Part shown: positions 1 through 10,610 of the stretch, piece by piece
Numbering within the stretch: position 1 is the first letter of the stretch
How the letters are laid out: every line of letters begins with the position of its first letter
Origin: Lumnitzera littorea
Taxonomy: Eukaryota > Streptophyta > Magnoliopsida > Myrtales > Combretaceae
NCBI GenBank assembly: GCA_024138015.1
Contig: JAMXBB010000002.1
Span: 16,428,793 to 16,492,792 of the forward strand
Reading direction: 5' to 3'
Length of the DNA: 64,000 nucleotides
The notes under the pieces: model-generated
The model's input: only the letters and a program-made list of their open reading frames with translations
Databases searched by the model: none
Told to the model about the DNA's origin: nothing
Made by a program: the position numbers and the translations under genes

Positions 1-1630
1 TCCATGAATTTCAAGAACTTTGATAAATTTTGACAAAATGAACTAAGATTTAAGTTTGAGGGATTTTGATGATTCTTTGAAAATTTTAACTCTTTTTTTT
101 TTTAAGAAATCTCTCTTGACAATTTTTGGAAAAAGGTTCCGTTTCTCTTTTGAAAACCTTTTTTCTTTTTTCTTCTTTTTTTGAAGAAATTCTAAAAAAA
201 TTAAACACTTTTTGATGAAAAATTGTGTTGCTAACAAATAACAAAATCTCGAAGACTCTAAAGATCACAAATAAGGGGTGGGCTTGCCCCTTGCCCATTG
301 ATCACTCTTTCTTTCAGTCTTGTTTCTTAGAGCACAATTCATGATTCCTAAACTTTTAAAAAACATTAATTTCAAGCTTGAGATAAATGACCATTCATTT
401 TTTTAAGAAAACACTTTTCTTTAATTTTCCATTAAGGGGACAAATATCATTACTTGAAATGTTCAGTCTAAGTGGATTTCCTTGTACTCTCACAAGTCTA
501 TTTTCACTCTCAGCATCAATTCCAAATATTGTAGCCTATATTATAAGTGGTACATTTTGGTCAATCAATTAGGTCTTTTCTAAGTTTACAAGGTAAGGCT
601 TTTGGTTAATAGTTTAAGCAAATGGATATTAATCTACTTAGCCAATTTTGAGGAAATCATATATAATCTGTCCTAAGTTTACAAGCCAAGAACCTAAGAG
701 AAACTAAACATGGGCTTATTGTAGTTTCATGAGAAAATTTTGCTGAAGATAAGTTAATTTCTTTAGTCAAAAGAATTTCATCAAGGGTGATATAGTGGGT
801 GAGATCATAAAATGAGGGCATTGCTTTTTGGCTTTGTATATCATCACAAGTTCGAACTTTTGGCGATGTGGCTTATGCTTAAAGGTGATCACCTTACGAA
901 TATTTTCTTTTTCCTTTTCTTTTTTTTTTCTCACTTTTTTCTCTTTTCTTCTTCTTCTTTTGGTTAAGGCAGTCACCTTCCATTCCTTAGTATTCACTTG
1001 ATGAGATTTGAAGCCCTAAAACCATGGTTCAAAAAGTATAAGCTTGGGAGAAGTGTATATGGCTTTGAAGTGTTTAGGAAAGAATCAATAGACTTAATGT
1101 GTTTGAATGAGTATATAGGCCTGAGTAAGGTGTATATGGTTTGAAACTCTTTTTCATTCGAATTGGCACAACTAAGGCAAGCATATGTTAGTCTACTCCT
1201 TTTCTCCAAATTAATGATCCAATCCTCCTGATTGCCCCAGTATAGGGTGGTTCTTAATAGGGTTAACTTTAAGAAAAATCCCCTAAAGGTTCAAATGGGT
1301 TTACAAGGGATAATTGTGTTTAAGGTAGAGAAATGAATGCCTAACATCACTCATGTGTATTAAGTTCAAGATAGACTTCCTTTAAGAAACGAGCCCAATA
1401 CTCACATTGTATCGCTCGGCTTTCATGTGTTTGGCGTTAGTATTTTGAACATGGGTTGTCTCTTTTTATCCTAAACTTTTCAAATAATGTATTACATCCC
1501 CTTAAGTAGAAAATTTTAAGTTCCAAGTTCACATTTACTTTATCCATTTTCACTTGCCACAGATCTGCATAAAGTGTTTCATTTAGTGAGAGGTCAATGA
1601 CATGCCCCCGTTGAGCTAAAGACAAAAATG
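1..1630. other. AT-rich stretch, no gene recognised; probably downstream part of element A
   Basis: Long T-rich and A-rich runs with only short reading frames and no protein similarity that I recognise. It lies where the part of element A downstream of gag would be in minus-strand orientation, so it is probably element A's non-coding or decayed tail, but nothing in it proves this. Confidence 0.4.
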
Positions 1631-2417
1631 TACAAGAAAATTGTTTTATTCAAATAACTTGTATTCATTACAAACTCCAAAGTGAAAAAATAAATAAATA
1701 AATGTAGGAAGTAAAATTCTTTTCTACTTCTTGCCCCTATTTATGTCACTCCTTTGAACTTAGCCTATTCAGTTGAATTGATCTCCTAAAGATATATCTA
1801 ACTACTTCAAATGGTGAGCCACCTTATCGGATGACAGTAGTAAGCCTTCAATATCTAATGCTAAAGGCTGTCTCTTTGATGCTTCTTCAAAACCTGGGGA
1901 AGGAATACCATTGCCAATTGACCCATTAGCCTCTAGAAAGCTTGGCTGGATAATTTCTACATCAATTAAATCTTACACCTTATGTTCCAATTTCCAGTAG
2001 TCTTCAATGGTATGCCCCACCTAGCTCATATGATATTCACACAATTTGTTGGAGTCATGATCCCTTAGCTTGTAACTCTTTGCCAAGATTTCACATGCTA
2101 ATAACCATGCATCTCTCAATTGCTTAAACACTTAGGTCATTGGAATCTTGTACTATATAAGTCATCTCCTATAGTTGTAGATGGGCTTGTCTTGATCTTA
2201 GGCTTTCCTAATTAGCACATTTGCTACTAACATCTCTTTCCTTGAATCATCCCCATGCTTAGGTTGTGATGTCCTATCCGTACTAGGATGTAAGTTTTTA
2301 AGCTGCTTGAACACATAACCTATTTCTATTTCTGTACTCGTGAGCCTTTCTTCTAACATCACCAACTTTTCTTCTAAGGCTACAACCTTATTTATCAAAT
2401 CATGGCAATAACATGTT
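1631..2417 (-). pseudogene. Tat/Ogre-like gag remnant (element A, distal part)
   Basis: Minus-strand translation gives a coiled-coil-like stretch (2198-2398, rich in the pattern LEEKL/LEERL) followed near 2000-2050 by GHTIEDYWKLEHKV. That string resembles the GHxTxxCxxLxHKVQxLID segment found between gag and protease in plant Tat/Ogre-type Ty3/gypsy polyproteins. Several in-frame stops interrupt it. The reading frame upstream continues on the far side of the CRM-like insertion at 8770, so this is one half of a split gene. No protease or reverse transcriptase could be recognised further left in the window. Confidence 0.6.
2413..2417. repeat. Left target-site duplication of CRM-like element
   Basis: ATGTT immediately left of the LTR, matched by ATGTC at 8770-8774 (4 of 5). 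Ty3/gypsy integrases leave 5-bp duplications. Confidence 0.65.
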
Positions 2418-3324
2418 TGGTGTGCCTAGGAGCTCAGTTATCATTAGAAATTACCATGGCAAATTAGAACTGAAATGGGTCCTTCGAGATATCAAAGAAA
2501 ATTAGAGAGAAATGGTCAACAATCGAACAAAAGTAGCTGATGTGAAGCTGTTCGGAGGATGTGACTCACCAACAAACATAACACGACTTAACACCTCACT
2601 TGATATGATGCATAAGTTGATGTCAAGGTCCACCCGCCACTAATCTTGAACTACTCGATAAAATTAAATAAGAGTGTATGAAGTATGGATTGGAGAGGGT
2701 TATCTTATAAGAATAGAATATTCATTATTAAAATGTAAGTTATTTGCAGCTTACAAGAGAAAGGGACTATTTATAATAAGTCCCTAAGACAACATTACAA
2801 ATAAAGAAATTACAAGAAAGTATATATAAAAAGGGGATTCCTAGTACATATAAAAAAGGGTAAAAAGGATAAAAGACCAAAAGTGGAAAAGTAGTACAAT
2901 GTCAAATGAGGTGGATAGGTGGTAGTATAACATTGGTCCTATGTAAATATTCTCTGAGTATAGCAAGTGAGAGGGGTCAAAATGTTGCGACAATAAAGAG
3001 GCCAAGTTGAAAGAGATGGAGGCATGCCGAGAGAAAACTATTCGACTATTTAAGTGAGTGTCTCATCATTCAATAGGAACTTCTCGGTACTAGTTAGTCG
3101 ACTTACTCGGCATAGGGTCCTCGGTAAAGAAATGGTCGACATCATTACTACCGAGTATATAGATCAGCGTATGACAATTTGGGGAGCTCAAGGAGTTCAA
3201 CCACAATCCTTCAACGTAAACTTTCTTGTCATTAGTAGGTTACTAAGAGAGAATTCACCAAGTAAGGGATTGGAGTCCTCGGAGCTATGCACGAGTAATG
3301 GGACCGTTGGTCAGTAGTTCATCA
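2418..3324 (-). repeat. 3' LTR of CRM-like element
   Basis: Direct repeat of 7864-8769. On the plus strand it starts TGGTGTGCCTAG and ends TTCATCA; in element orientation it therefore runs TGATGAA...CACACCA. Its first codons extend the pol reading frame until a TAG at 3285-3287. Confidence 0.9.
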
Positions 3325-3497
3325 GTTCCCTGGGGTTGTTGAAGATTTACACTCAAATTTTGGTCTTCGTCATCTTCGAGCACATATGGGGTTAAGTTGG
3401 CGACGTTGAATGTGATAGATACGCTGAGACCTTCAAGTAGCTTAATCTCGTAGGCATTGTCATTAATGTGCCTCAAGATCCTACAGGGACCATCCAC
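3285..3497 (-). pseudogene. C-terminus of pol polyprotein, running into the 3' LTR
   Basis: The frame carries RHINDNAYEIKL and FNVANLTPY, the segment that follows integrase in many plant Ty3/gypsy polyproteins, then an acidic linker and NGPITRA. The LTR boundary is at 3324, so the last dozen codons are encoded inside the LTR, ending at a TAG. In the other LTR the matching codon is TGG and the frame stays open for about 70 more codons. No canonical chromodomain is visible. Confidence 0.75.
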
Positions 3498-3707
3498 TTT
3501 GGGGGATAATTTGTTCGTCCTCTTACGAGGGAAGTGTTCCTTGCTAAGATGGATCCAGATAAGGTCCTTAGGGGCTTAAACGATTCGTTTCCTTTTGTGG
3601 CTTCCCACTTCCTTCTGTCGAGCCACAATTTTGGCTAGTTGCTCAACAATTCTTTGATGCAACATGTGAAATTCTTCGTCATGCTATAAGCCCGATTCAC
3701 TCTCCCC

Positions 3708-4277
3708 TTATGTAGTCAAACTGTTAACTAAGTCCAAGGGTAGGTTCGAGTGAAGTTCATAAACAACCTCAAATGGTGATGTTCCAGTAGAGCTGTGAGT
3801 GGACTGATTGTAAGCAAATTCAATGATAGGCAGGCATAAATCCCAGTCACTAGAGTTCTTTCCAATAGTGGTATGCAGGAGATTACTGATGGTTCTGTTA
3901 ACTACTTCAGTTTGGCCACCTGTCTGAGGGTGGCAAAAGGTAATGAATAGGAGCTTAGTGCCAAGTTTTTTCCATAAGGTCTTCCAAAAGAAGCTTGTGA
4001 ATTTGGAATCATGGTCAGACATAATACTCCTTGGCATTCCATGCAGTCACACAATTTCCTACAAAAAGAGGTTAACAATGAATAAAGCATCATTAGTTTT
4101 ATAGTAAGGGATGAAGTAACCCATCTTGCTGAACCGATCGACCACCACCATGATCGAATCATGTCTTCTCGGTGTGTGGGGAAGGCCTAGCGTGAAATCC
4201 ATGCTTAGATCGGTCCATGACTGCTCGAGAATCGATAGTCCATAGGGTTCTCTCCTTCCTTTTGCATACTTACACAC
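3708..4277 (-). pseudogene. Integrase catalytic core (broken)
   Basis: Two minus-strand frames cover the core. At 4059-4277 lies WTDLSMDFTLGLPHT with the first catalytic Asp and VVVDRFSKMGYFIP. At 3708-4037 lie MPRSIMSDHDSKF with the second Asp and HPQTGGQTEVVNRT, where the usual DGQTE is GGQTE; the Glu remains. A frameshift separates the two blocks near 4037-4059. Integrase inserts the cDNA copy into the genome; this copy cannot make the whole domain. Confidence 0.85.
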
Positions 4278-4442
4278 CTTGTACCTCTCAAGTATCTAGT
4301 ACACATCCCTCATCATCCTAGGCTAGTAAAAGTACTCCTTCAATATCTTAATCATTTTCTTTTCCCCAAAATGGCCAGCTAGACCCTCAGCATGAGCTTC
4401 TCGAATCAGTAGCTCCCTTGCAGAACCACTCGGCATACAAAT

Positions 4443-4860
4443 CTACTTGCCCTTCATCAAGTACCCCTTACTTAAGTAAAATCCATCCACAGCTCTTCTA
4501 TCATTACACTTGGCTACTAAAGCCCCAAAATGTGGGTCATGCTCATATCGATAAGGTAAAGTGCCAAATCCTAGCACTTTAGCTTGCAACATCGTAATGA
4601 GGGTATGACCGGGAGAAAGTGCATCAACCACTGTGTTGGTGCTTCCCTTCTTATACCTGATGACATATCAAAAGGTCTCCAAGAACTTGACTCACTTGGC
4701 AATTGCCCATGAAGATGCTTAAGAGATTCATTATCCGAATAGATGATGAATTCTCTTGGCAATAGGTAATGTTACCAATTCTGAAGTATACGGACAAAGG
4801 CATAAAACTCCTTGTCGTAGGCTGAGTAATTTAAGGCAGTACCTCAAAGTTTTTCACTAA
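4443..4860 (-). pseudogene. RNase H and RNase H-integrase linker (broken)
   Basis: The frame at 4571-4762 includes PREFIIYSDNESLKHLHGQ, matching the end of the Ty3/gypsy RNase H, where Asp precedes an altered HEAL box. The frame at 4443-4631 has VDALS, the end of the ADALSR motif, then KVLGFGTLPYRYEHDP and a GYLMKGK segment typical of the linker before integrase. A frameshift lies between them. Confidence 0.75.
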
Positions 4861-5148
4861 AGTAGGGAATGGGTCAGCACTCCTACATAAGGACAACACT
4901 AATGTCGACACCAGACGCACCACATTCAACCTTAAAAACCTTGTCGAAATCTGGTAGGGCAAGTACTAGAGCAGACGTCGATTTACATTTCACATCTTTA
5001 AAACTCTTCTGAGCCTTTTCTGTCCATTTAAACTCAACGTACTTCTTAATCAATTCAGTCAACGATGTAGTTATGGAGCTGAAGTTTCGAATAAATCTCT
5101 AATAAAATGAGGCTAGGCCATGGAAACTCCTGACTTCGATAGCACTGG

Positions 5149-5733
5149 TCAGCATAGGCTACTCATTAATAGCTTTGATCCATTCCCTGAAACAACATAT
5201 TCAAGGAATACAACCTTGCTTTGACATAATGCGCATTTCTTCAAGTTGTTGAATAATCTCTCAACGCTAAGTATGTTAAACACCAATATCAAATGTTCGA
5301 GATGAATGAGAAGGTCGAGGCTATAGACCAGAAGATTGTCAAAATAAACCACAACACATTTGCCTATCAATGCTCTGAGCATATGATTCATGAGCCACAT
5401 GAATGTATTTGGCGTATTAGTTAAACCAAACGGCATAACTATCCACTTAAATAGACCATCCCGAGTCTTAAAGGCTATTTTCCATTCATCTCCCGGTTTC
5501 ATTCGTATTTGATGATAACCACTCTTTAGATCTATCTTCGAAAAGATGTGTGCACTATTTAACTCATCAAGCATATCATCTAACCACGAAATCGAGTATT
5601 GGTACTTAACAGTAATCTTATTAATGGCACGACTGTCAATGCTCATCCTCCATGATCCATCTTTCTTTAGTACTAGCACAGTTGGGACAATACATGGGCT
5701 CATGCTCTCACGGACATATTCGCAATCTTTCAA
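5149..5733 (-). pseudogene. Reverse transcriptase domain with damaged catalytic box
   Basis: An uninterrupted frame of 194 codons holds most of the palm and fingers: VLKKDGSWRMSIDSRAINK, FSKIDLKSGYHQIRM, MPFGLTNTPNTF and VVVYFDNLLVYS. The family box is YFDD; here the second catalytic Asp is Asn, which should abolish polymerisation. It sits between the protease and RNase H remnants, as expected for Ty3/gypsy pol. Confidence 0.9.
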
Positions 5734-6237
5734 CTCATCAACTTGCTTTTTCAGCTCGGTTGCCTATTCAGGATTGAGTCTATAGACAGGTCAATTCAAC
5801 AGGGCAACTCCAGGTTGAAAATCAATGCAATGCTCAATTCCTCTCAAGGGATGTAATCCTTTCGGCATCTCGGCAAGGAAGAGGTCAACAAACTCCTAAA
5901 GTAGCTGTTGTACTTCGGCAAGTAAGTTCTTAGCCTCTCTAACCTCTAAGAGTCTCTTGACCAAGAGGAGTACATAGTCGTTAGCCTTGACTTCTCATGC
6001 AAACTATGCTCAAGAAATCACCAAAGACTTCTACTGCAGAGATCTTACAACCTTTTTCCAGGCTTCTTACACTTCCTTAGGACTCATCGGTGTCAATATA
6101 ACTTTCTTCCCGTCCTCTTGAAACATGTAGGTATTTCTATACTCATCGTATAACACTCTCAAGTCAAATAGCCATGGTCGGCCGAGTAATATGTGAGATG
6201 TACACATAGAAAGGACATCAAACAGCACCTCGTCCCT

Positions 6238-6432
6238 TTACCTATCACCAATAGTAATCAGCACTCTTGCTTGCTCAAAAACGTGTAATCCTCCTTTCTC
6301 ATTCAACCAGTGAATCTTATACGGCTTGGGGTGTGGAAGAGTTGGCAATTTCATGGCCTTAACTACCCTTTGTGCAATGACATTGGTATAGCTCCTTCCA
6401 TCAATGATCATAGAGCATAGCTTGCCATTCAC
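6238..6432 (-). pseudogene. Retroviral-type aspartic protease remnant
   Basis: The frame begins MNGKLCSMIIDGRSYTNV. In plant chromoviruses this block reads as an IIDGGSC/TNV motif containing the catalytic Asp; here the second Gly is Arg. It is followed by the HPKPYKIHWLNEKG segment common to this group. It lies directly between the gag zinc knuckle and reverse transcriptase. Confidence 0.75.
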
Positions 6433-6599
6433 CCGGCAATTCGTATGAAAGAGGTTTTCTCTTTACTCATTCTCATTAGCCACAAAAATACTAAGAGATC
6501 ACTGAACAACAAAGCAATACTCGGCTTCTTCCTCAAGGGGTATCTTAGCTTCCTGATCTTCCTCAAATTCTTCCAATATCTAATCGGTTGCCACTTCTT

Positions 6600-7680
6600 C
6601 CTCTCCTTTACTTACACTTTCTACTTCAAAATGGGGCTTGTCTCCCTTTATGGTCATGACTTGACGGTTCAAACATTGACTAGCCACGTGTCCATAGCCA
6701 AGGCATTTAAAACATTTAATTTCTCGGGTTTTCCTCCCTAAACTCTAACCCTAGTCTCTTCGGATCTCAGATTCCTTTGTCTTGCTCTTACCTCAGCCCT
6801 CGTCAGGTCGACTTATCATATAACCTCGGCATTCCACCTCAGAACTGTTTGACACCCTATCATTCCCTAATCTACTCAACAGGCCAATCCTATTCGGCAT
6901 CATGGTTTTGTTACTCAGCATTTGGCTAACCTGGTTCTGTCGTTGCCTTTTAACTCTCTAGGCTACACAGATGGTTTCATCCAGAGTTGTAAGGCTCTGC
7001 AATTCCACAACATAACCAATCTTAGTTCAGAGTCCCAAGATGAATCGTACTATAGTTAGGGTCTTAAGCTCATCAACATCACATCGTATCATGAGCAACT
7101 GAAACTCTCAGCCATAGTCGTCTACGGACCTATTCCCTTACCTCAAGTCTTGGAGTCGTCAGAAAGTATCCTGTTCGTAGTGTTTGGGAATGAACCTATT
7201 CCTTAGAACTCTCTTCATCTTGTTCCATATTCAAACCTCGTGTCGAGTCCTCAAGTAAACATTCTGTAGCTTCTTCCTCTACATTACTGCATATCTAGGC
7301 CTATTGAAGTTCGGAATCTGTACTTTAAGATGGCCGGCACATCTTGGCGCTCTGAACTCGCGCTCATCAATCCCAATATACTGGCTTTCTTCTTCTTTGT
7401 ACTCTTCCACTTCGTCCAACTCTAACTTTCTCCTCGTAACTCTATTGGCACGTTGCGGTGGTACGTGGTTCACTAGAAAGGCTTCTGAAGCTCACTCGTT
7501 CATCTACGTCCTCAGCCTACCTCTCATTTCTTAGCCCTGCTCAATAACTCTCTCACGCGGTCCATTCTCTAAGACCCTGTTTACGGAAATAGCTAAATTA
7601 GCCACAATAGCAGCAAGATCTTATATCTGCTCATCAGTAGTACATAGTGTTGGTTAGGTAACTTAATTACAACCATGAGC
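6600..7680 (-). pseudogene. Gag remnant with CCHC zinc knuckle
   Basis: Minus-strand reading around 6670-6715 gives CFKCLGYGHVASQC, a perfect CX2CX4HX4C knuckle used to bind the RNA genome. Upstream (7279-7473) the frame holds the acidic DEVEEYKEEE stretch and LKVQIPNF. The frame is cut by stops and shifts, so a full capsid protein cannot be read. The likely N-terminus is near 7640, where a NLAISVNRVLE helix-like stretch is visible. Confidence 0.75.
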
Positions 7681-7843
7681 ATCACTTTCGACATTGTGAA
7701 TCTCTCCCTGTATACTAGGGTTCAACATTCCCAACATAAAATTTCAATAACTACACTTTACATGGATGGCTACAACATACACAATATCTCAAATAACAAA
7801 CTGACTATTACTACACAGCTTTTGGTCTTAACCTCAACCTTAA

Positions 7844-7855
7844 GCTCTAATACCA
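7844..7855 (-). other. Primer binding site of CRM-like element
   Basis: On the minus strand it reads TGGTATTAGAGC, one mismatch from TGGTATCAGAGC, the site that pairs with the 3' end of plant initiator tRNA-Met. It lies 8 bp inside the 5' LTR. Confidence 0.8.
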
Positions 7856-7863
7856 AGAATATA

Positions 7864-8769
7864 TGGTGTGCCTAGTAGCTCAGTTATCACTAGGACTTAT
7901 CGTGGCAGATTAGAATTGAAATGAGTCCTTCAAGATATCAAAGAAAACTATAGGAAAATGGTCCACAATCGAACAAGAGTGGCTGACGTAAAGCTGCTCG
8001 GAGGATGTGACTCACCAACAAACACAATACAACTTGACACCTCACTTGATATGACGCACAAGTTGATATCAAAGTTCACTCACCACTAATCCTAGGCTAC
8101 TTGGTAAGATTAGATATAAGTGTATGAAATATAGACTTGGAGAAGGTTATCTCACAAGAACAGAGTATTTAGTATTAAAATGTAAGTTATCTATAACTTA
8201 CAAGAGAAAAGGACTATTTATAGTAAGTCCATAGGGCAGCATTACAAATAAAGAAATTATAAGTAAGTATATACAAAAAGGGGATTCCTAATATATACGA
8301 AAAGGGTAAAAAGAACAAAAGACCAAAAATGGAAAAGTAGTATAATGTCAAACAAGGTGGATAAATAGCAATGCAACATTAGTCCCATGTAAATATTCTC
8401 TAAGCATAGAGAGCGAGAGGGTTAAAATGTTGCGGCAATAAAGGGACAGGGACGAGAGAGATGAAGGCATGCCAAAAGAAAACTATTCGATCGTTTAAGT
8501 GAGTCTCTCGTCACGTGGCAGGAACTTCTTGGCAGTGGTTGGTCGGCTTACTCGGTATAGGGTCCTCGGCAAGGGAATGGTCGGCATAATCACTACCCAG
8601 TATACAGATCAACGTATGACAATTCGGAGAGCTCAAAGAGTTCAACCACATTCTTCTAACATGAACTTTCTCATCATTAGTAGGTTGCCAAAAGAGAATT
8701 CGCCGGGTGATGGATTGGAGTCCTCGAAGCCATGCGCGAGTAATGAAACTGTTGGTCGACAATTCATCA
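7864..8769 (-). repeat. 5' LTR of CRM-like element
   Basis: Pairs with 2418-3324. Substitutions are scattered along the whole length. A minus-strand frame at 8511-8762 stays open through 83 codons in the register of the pol C-terminus. Confidence 0.9.
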
Positions 8770-9020
8770 ATGTCCCATTCAAATTTGTCTTTAGCAACCT
8801 TTCAAAACTTTCTATCATGTTGATAGTGGGCTTATGAACTTGCAACTCTTTAAATTCGTCTACTTGTCAATAAGCCCTTATGCTTGGGTATAGGCCATGG
8901 TCTCAACTTACTTCACATGCTTGCTCAAAACCCTTTTTGTTGTAACTATTTTTTGTTCAAAAGCTTCAAACATTTTGTTTTTTAAAACAAGCAATTATGG
9001 GCTTTAGGTTGGGCCAAATC
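8770..9020 (-). pseudogene. Gag-like remnant of element A, proximal half
   Basis: Minus-strand translation gives EFKELQVHKP, then INMIESFERLLKTN, running up to the insertion point of the CRM-like element. When the insertion and one target copy are disregarded, the frame is open into the coiled-coil segment at 2198-2417. Further upstream the frame has stops. Exact homology is uncertain; position and context suggest the N-terminal part of a Tat/Ogre-type gag. Confidence 0.5.
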
Positions 9021-10587
9021 ACTTAAAAAGCAATCTTTCAACTTCTTGTTAGCAACATTGTATTTCCTCTCTTTGTTAAAAAAATCATGTTTTTAATTTT
9101 GAAAAACTTTCTTGTTTTTTTCTTTGAAAACTTTTATTAAAGAAATCAATGTTGATTTTATGTTATAAAAGCCTAATATTGACATCAACGAATCCAATAC
9201 TTAAGAAAAAATTGGACACATTGGGATTGACGACTAAGGACATAGGATGACGATTATATTATAAGAATAATATAGAGAAGCGAAAATTATTTTATAATGA
9301 AAAACCTATTGAACAAATGACATAACGTTAATGACTCATATAAAAAGTTTTATCAGGACCGTGACAACTTAATGGATAAACACGAAGAATGAAAACTTAA
9401 ACATTTACAAGATTGATAACTTTAAGATAAAAAATAATTTACAATGGAAATTTGATGGTTAAATTTTTTTTCTTTTTTTGTACTTTATTAGCTCCTAACA
9501 GTATGGTACATTTAGAGTGCTACAATAAAAATTAACTAAGTAAAAAAATCATCATGAAACTGGTTTTTTGTCATAAAATATCTTTTTGAAATTTCCTTTT
9601 AAAAAAAATTGTTGGAAAGCCTTTAAAAAAATGACAATTATATAATAATCTTTATCATAGTTAATTTCCATAATTACATGCCAAAAAAAAAAAAATTTAC
9701 AAGTTGATACTGAAGTTTTTTTTTTTTTTTTTTTGTTTTAGTATTGGCACATTATGGTGCAGGGGGAATATTAATGATTTTGAGCCTTTTATATAAAATA
9801 TTATGTTACACAACCTATTACTGATAAAATAAAACATAATTTATAAGACTCACATATATTACATGAGATAGCACATATAGATAAATATGCAAATTAAAAA
9901 TATAAAAATAAATGAAATGCAATATGCTACATAAGCGTGCAATGCAATGGGGTTGGTAATTAATATACTATAGGAAAAGGAATTTTTATAAATGTACGAT
10001 CAATATTCATGTAAACTTACATATATAAGTATATGAATTTAATTTTTCTTTTTTTGAAAACAAAGCCTATGTACACTTATATATATAACTACATTAAACT
10101 TTGAAAATAAGGCCCAATTGGTCGTGGGTTATAATAATTCTTTTCTAACTCCTATAATTTAAAAATCACTAACTCCTTTTTATTTTACAATGATGCAAGA
10201 AGATAAGATCTATGGGTTTCAAGCTTTGTAGCCTCTGGCATTCCTAAGGAAATGCCCAATGGGCTATATCAAAGCATAAGTGGGCTCGTCTATCATTGCT
10301 AAACGGGGGTGAAGACCACAATGATCTAAGGGTTACATAATAGCGGCCTATCTAAAGTTCCTAAGATCATCCAGGTCCAACCACATCTAAGCATACACAT
10401 ATGATTATTAAAAGAAAATAATCCCTCCCAAATTCTCCAAGATAGGGCTCATTAAGCCAAACTTTCTTAAAGGCCTACATCACTAAAACCCAGTTAGTAC
10501 AACTATATTATAATATACAAATAACAAGAAATAAAAAAATGAAAGCCCATTAATTAATTTTTATTTTTACGTGGCTAGCTCACCAAG
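9021..10587. other. Non-coding leader of element A
   Basis: AT-rich sequence without a recognisable frame, lying between the primer-binding-like site at 10588-10606 and the gag-like remnant. This is the place of the long untranslated leader in Tat/Ogre-like elements. No repeat unit is seen beyond A and T runs. Confidence 0.4.
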
Positions 10588-10606
10588 GTCCCTAGTAGAG
10601 TCACTA
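10588..10606 (-). other. Putative primer binding site of element A
   Basis: Minus-strand TAGTGACTCTACTAGGGAC starts 4 bp from the LTR end. It resembles the TGGCGACTCxxCTGGGGA block that follows the 5' LTR of Tat/Ogre-type elements. The same place next to the LTR at 18035 has a related sequence. Confidence 0.55.
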
Positions 10607-10610
10607 ATTT

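Larger units (their letters stand above)
2418..8769 (-). mobile_element. Full-length, decayed Ty3/gypsy retrotransposon, CRM-like
   Basis: The element is 6352 bp, with two direct LTRs of 907 and 906 bp that begin TG and end CA in element orientation. Next to the right-hand (5') LTR is a primer binding site matching the initiator-tRNA-Met type, and the element is flanked by a 5-bp target duplication with one mismatch. Read on the minus strand the order is gag with a CCHC knuckle, protease, reverse transcriptase, RNase H, integrase and a C-terminal extension, which is the Ty3/gypsy order. The wording of the RNase H/integrase region recalls the chromovirus CRM (centromeric) clade. That assignment is from memory of the family and needs a tree. 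Frameshifts and stops make it non-autonomous. The LTRs differ at roughly 15% of positions by eye, mostly transitions, so the insertion is old. Confidence 0.9.
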
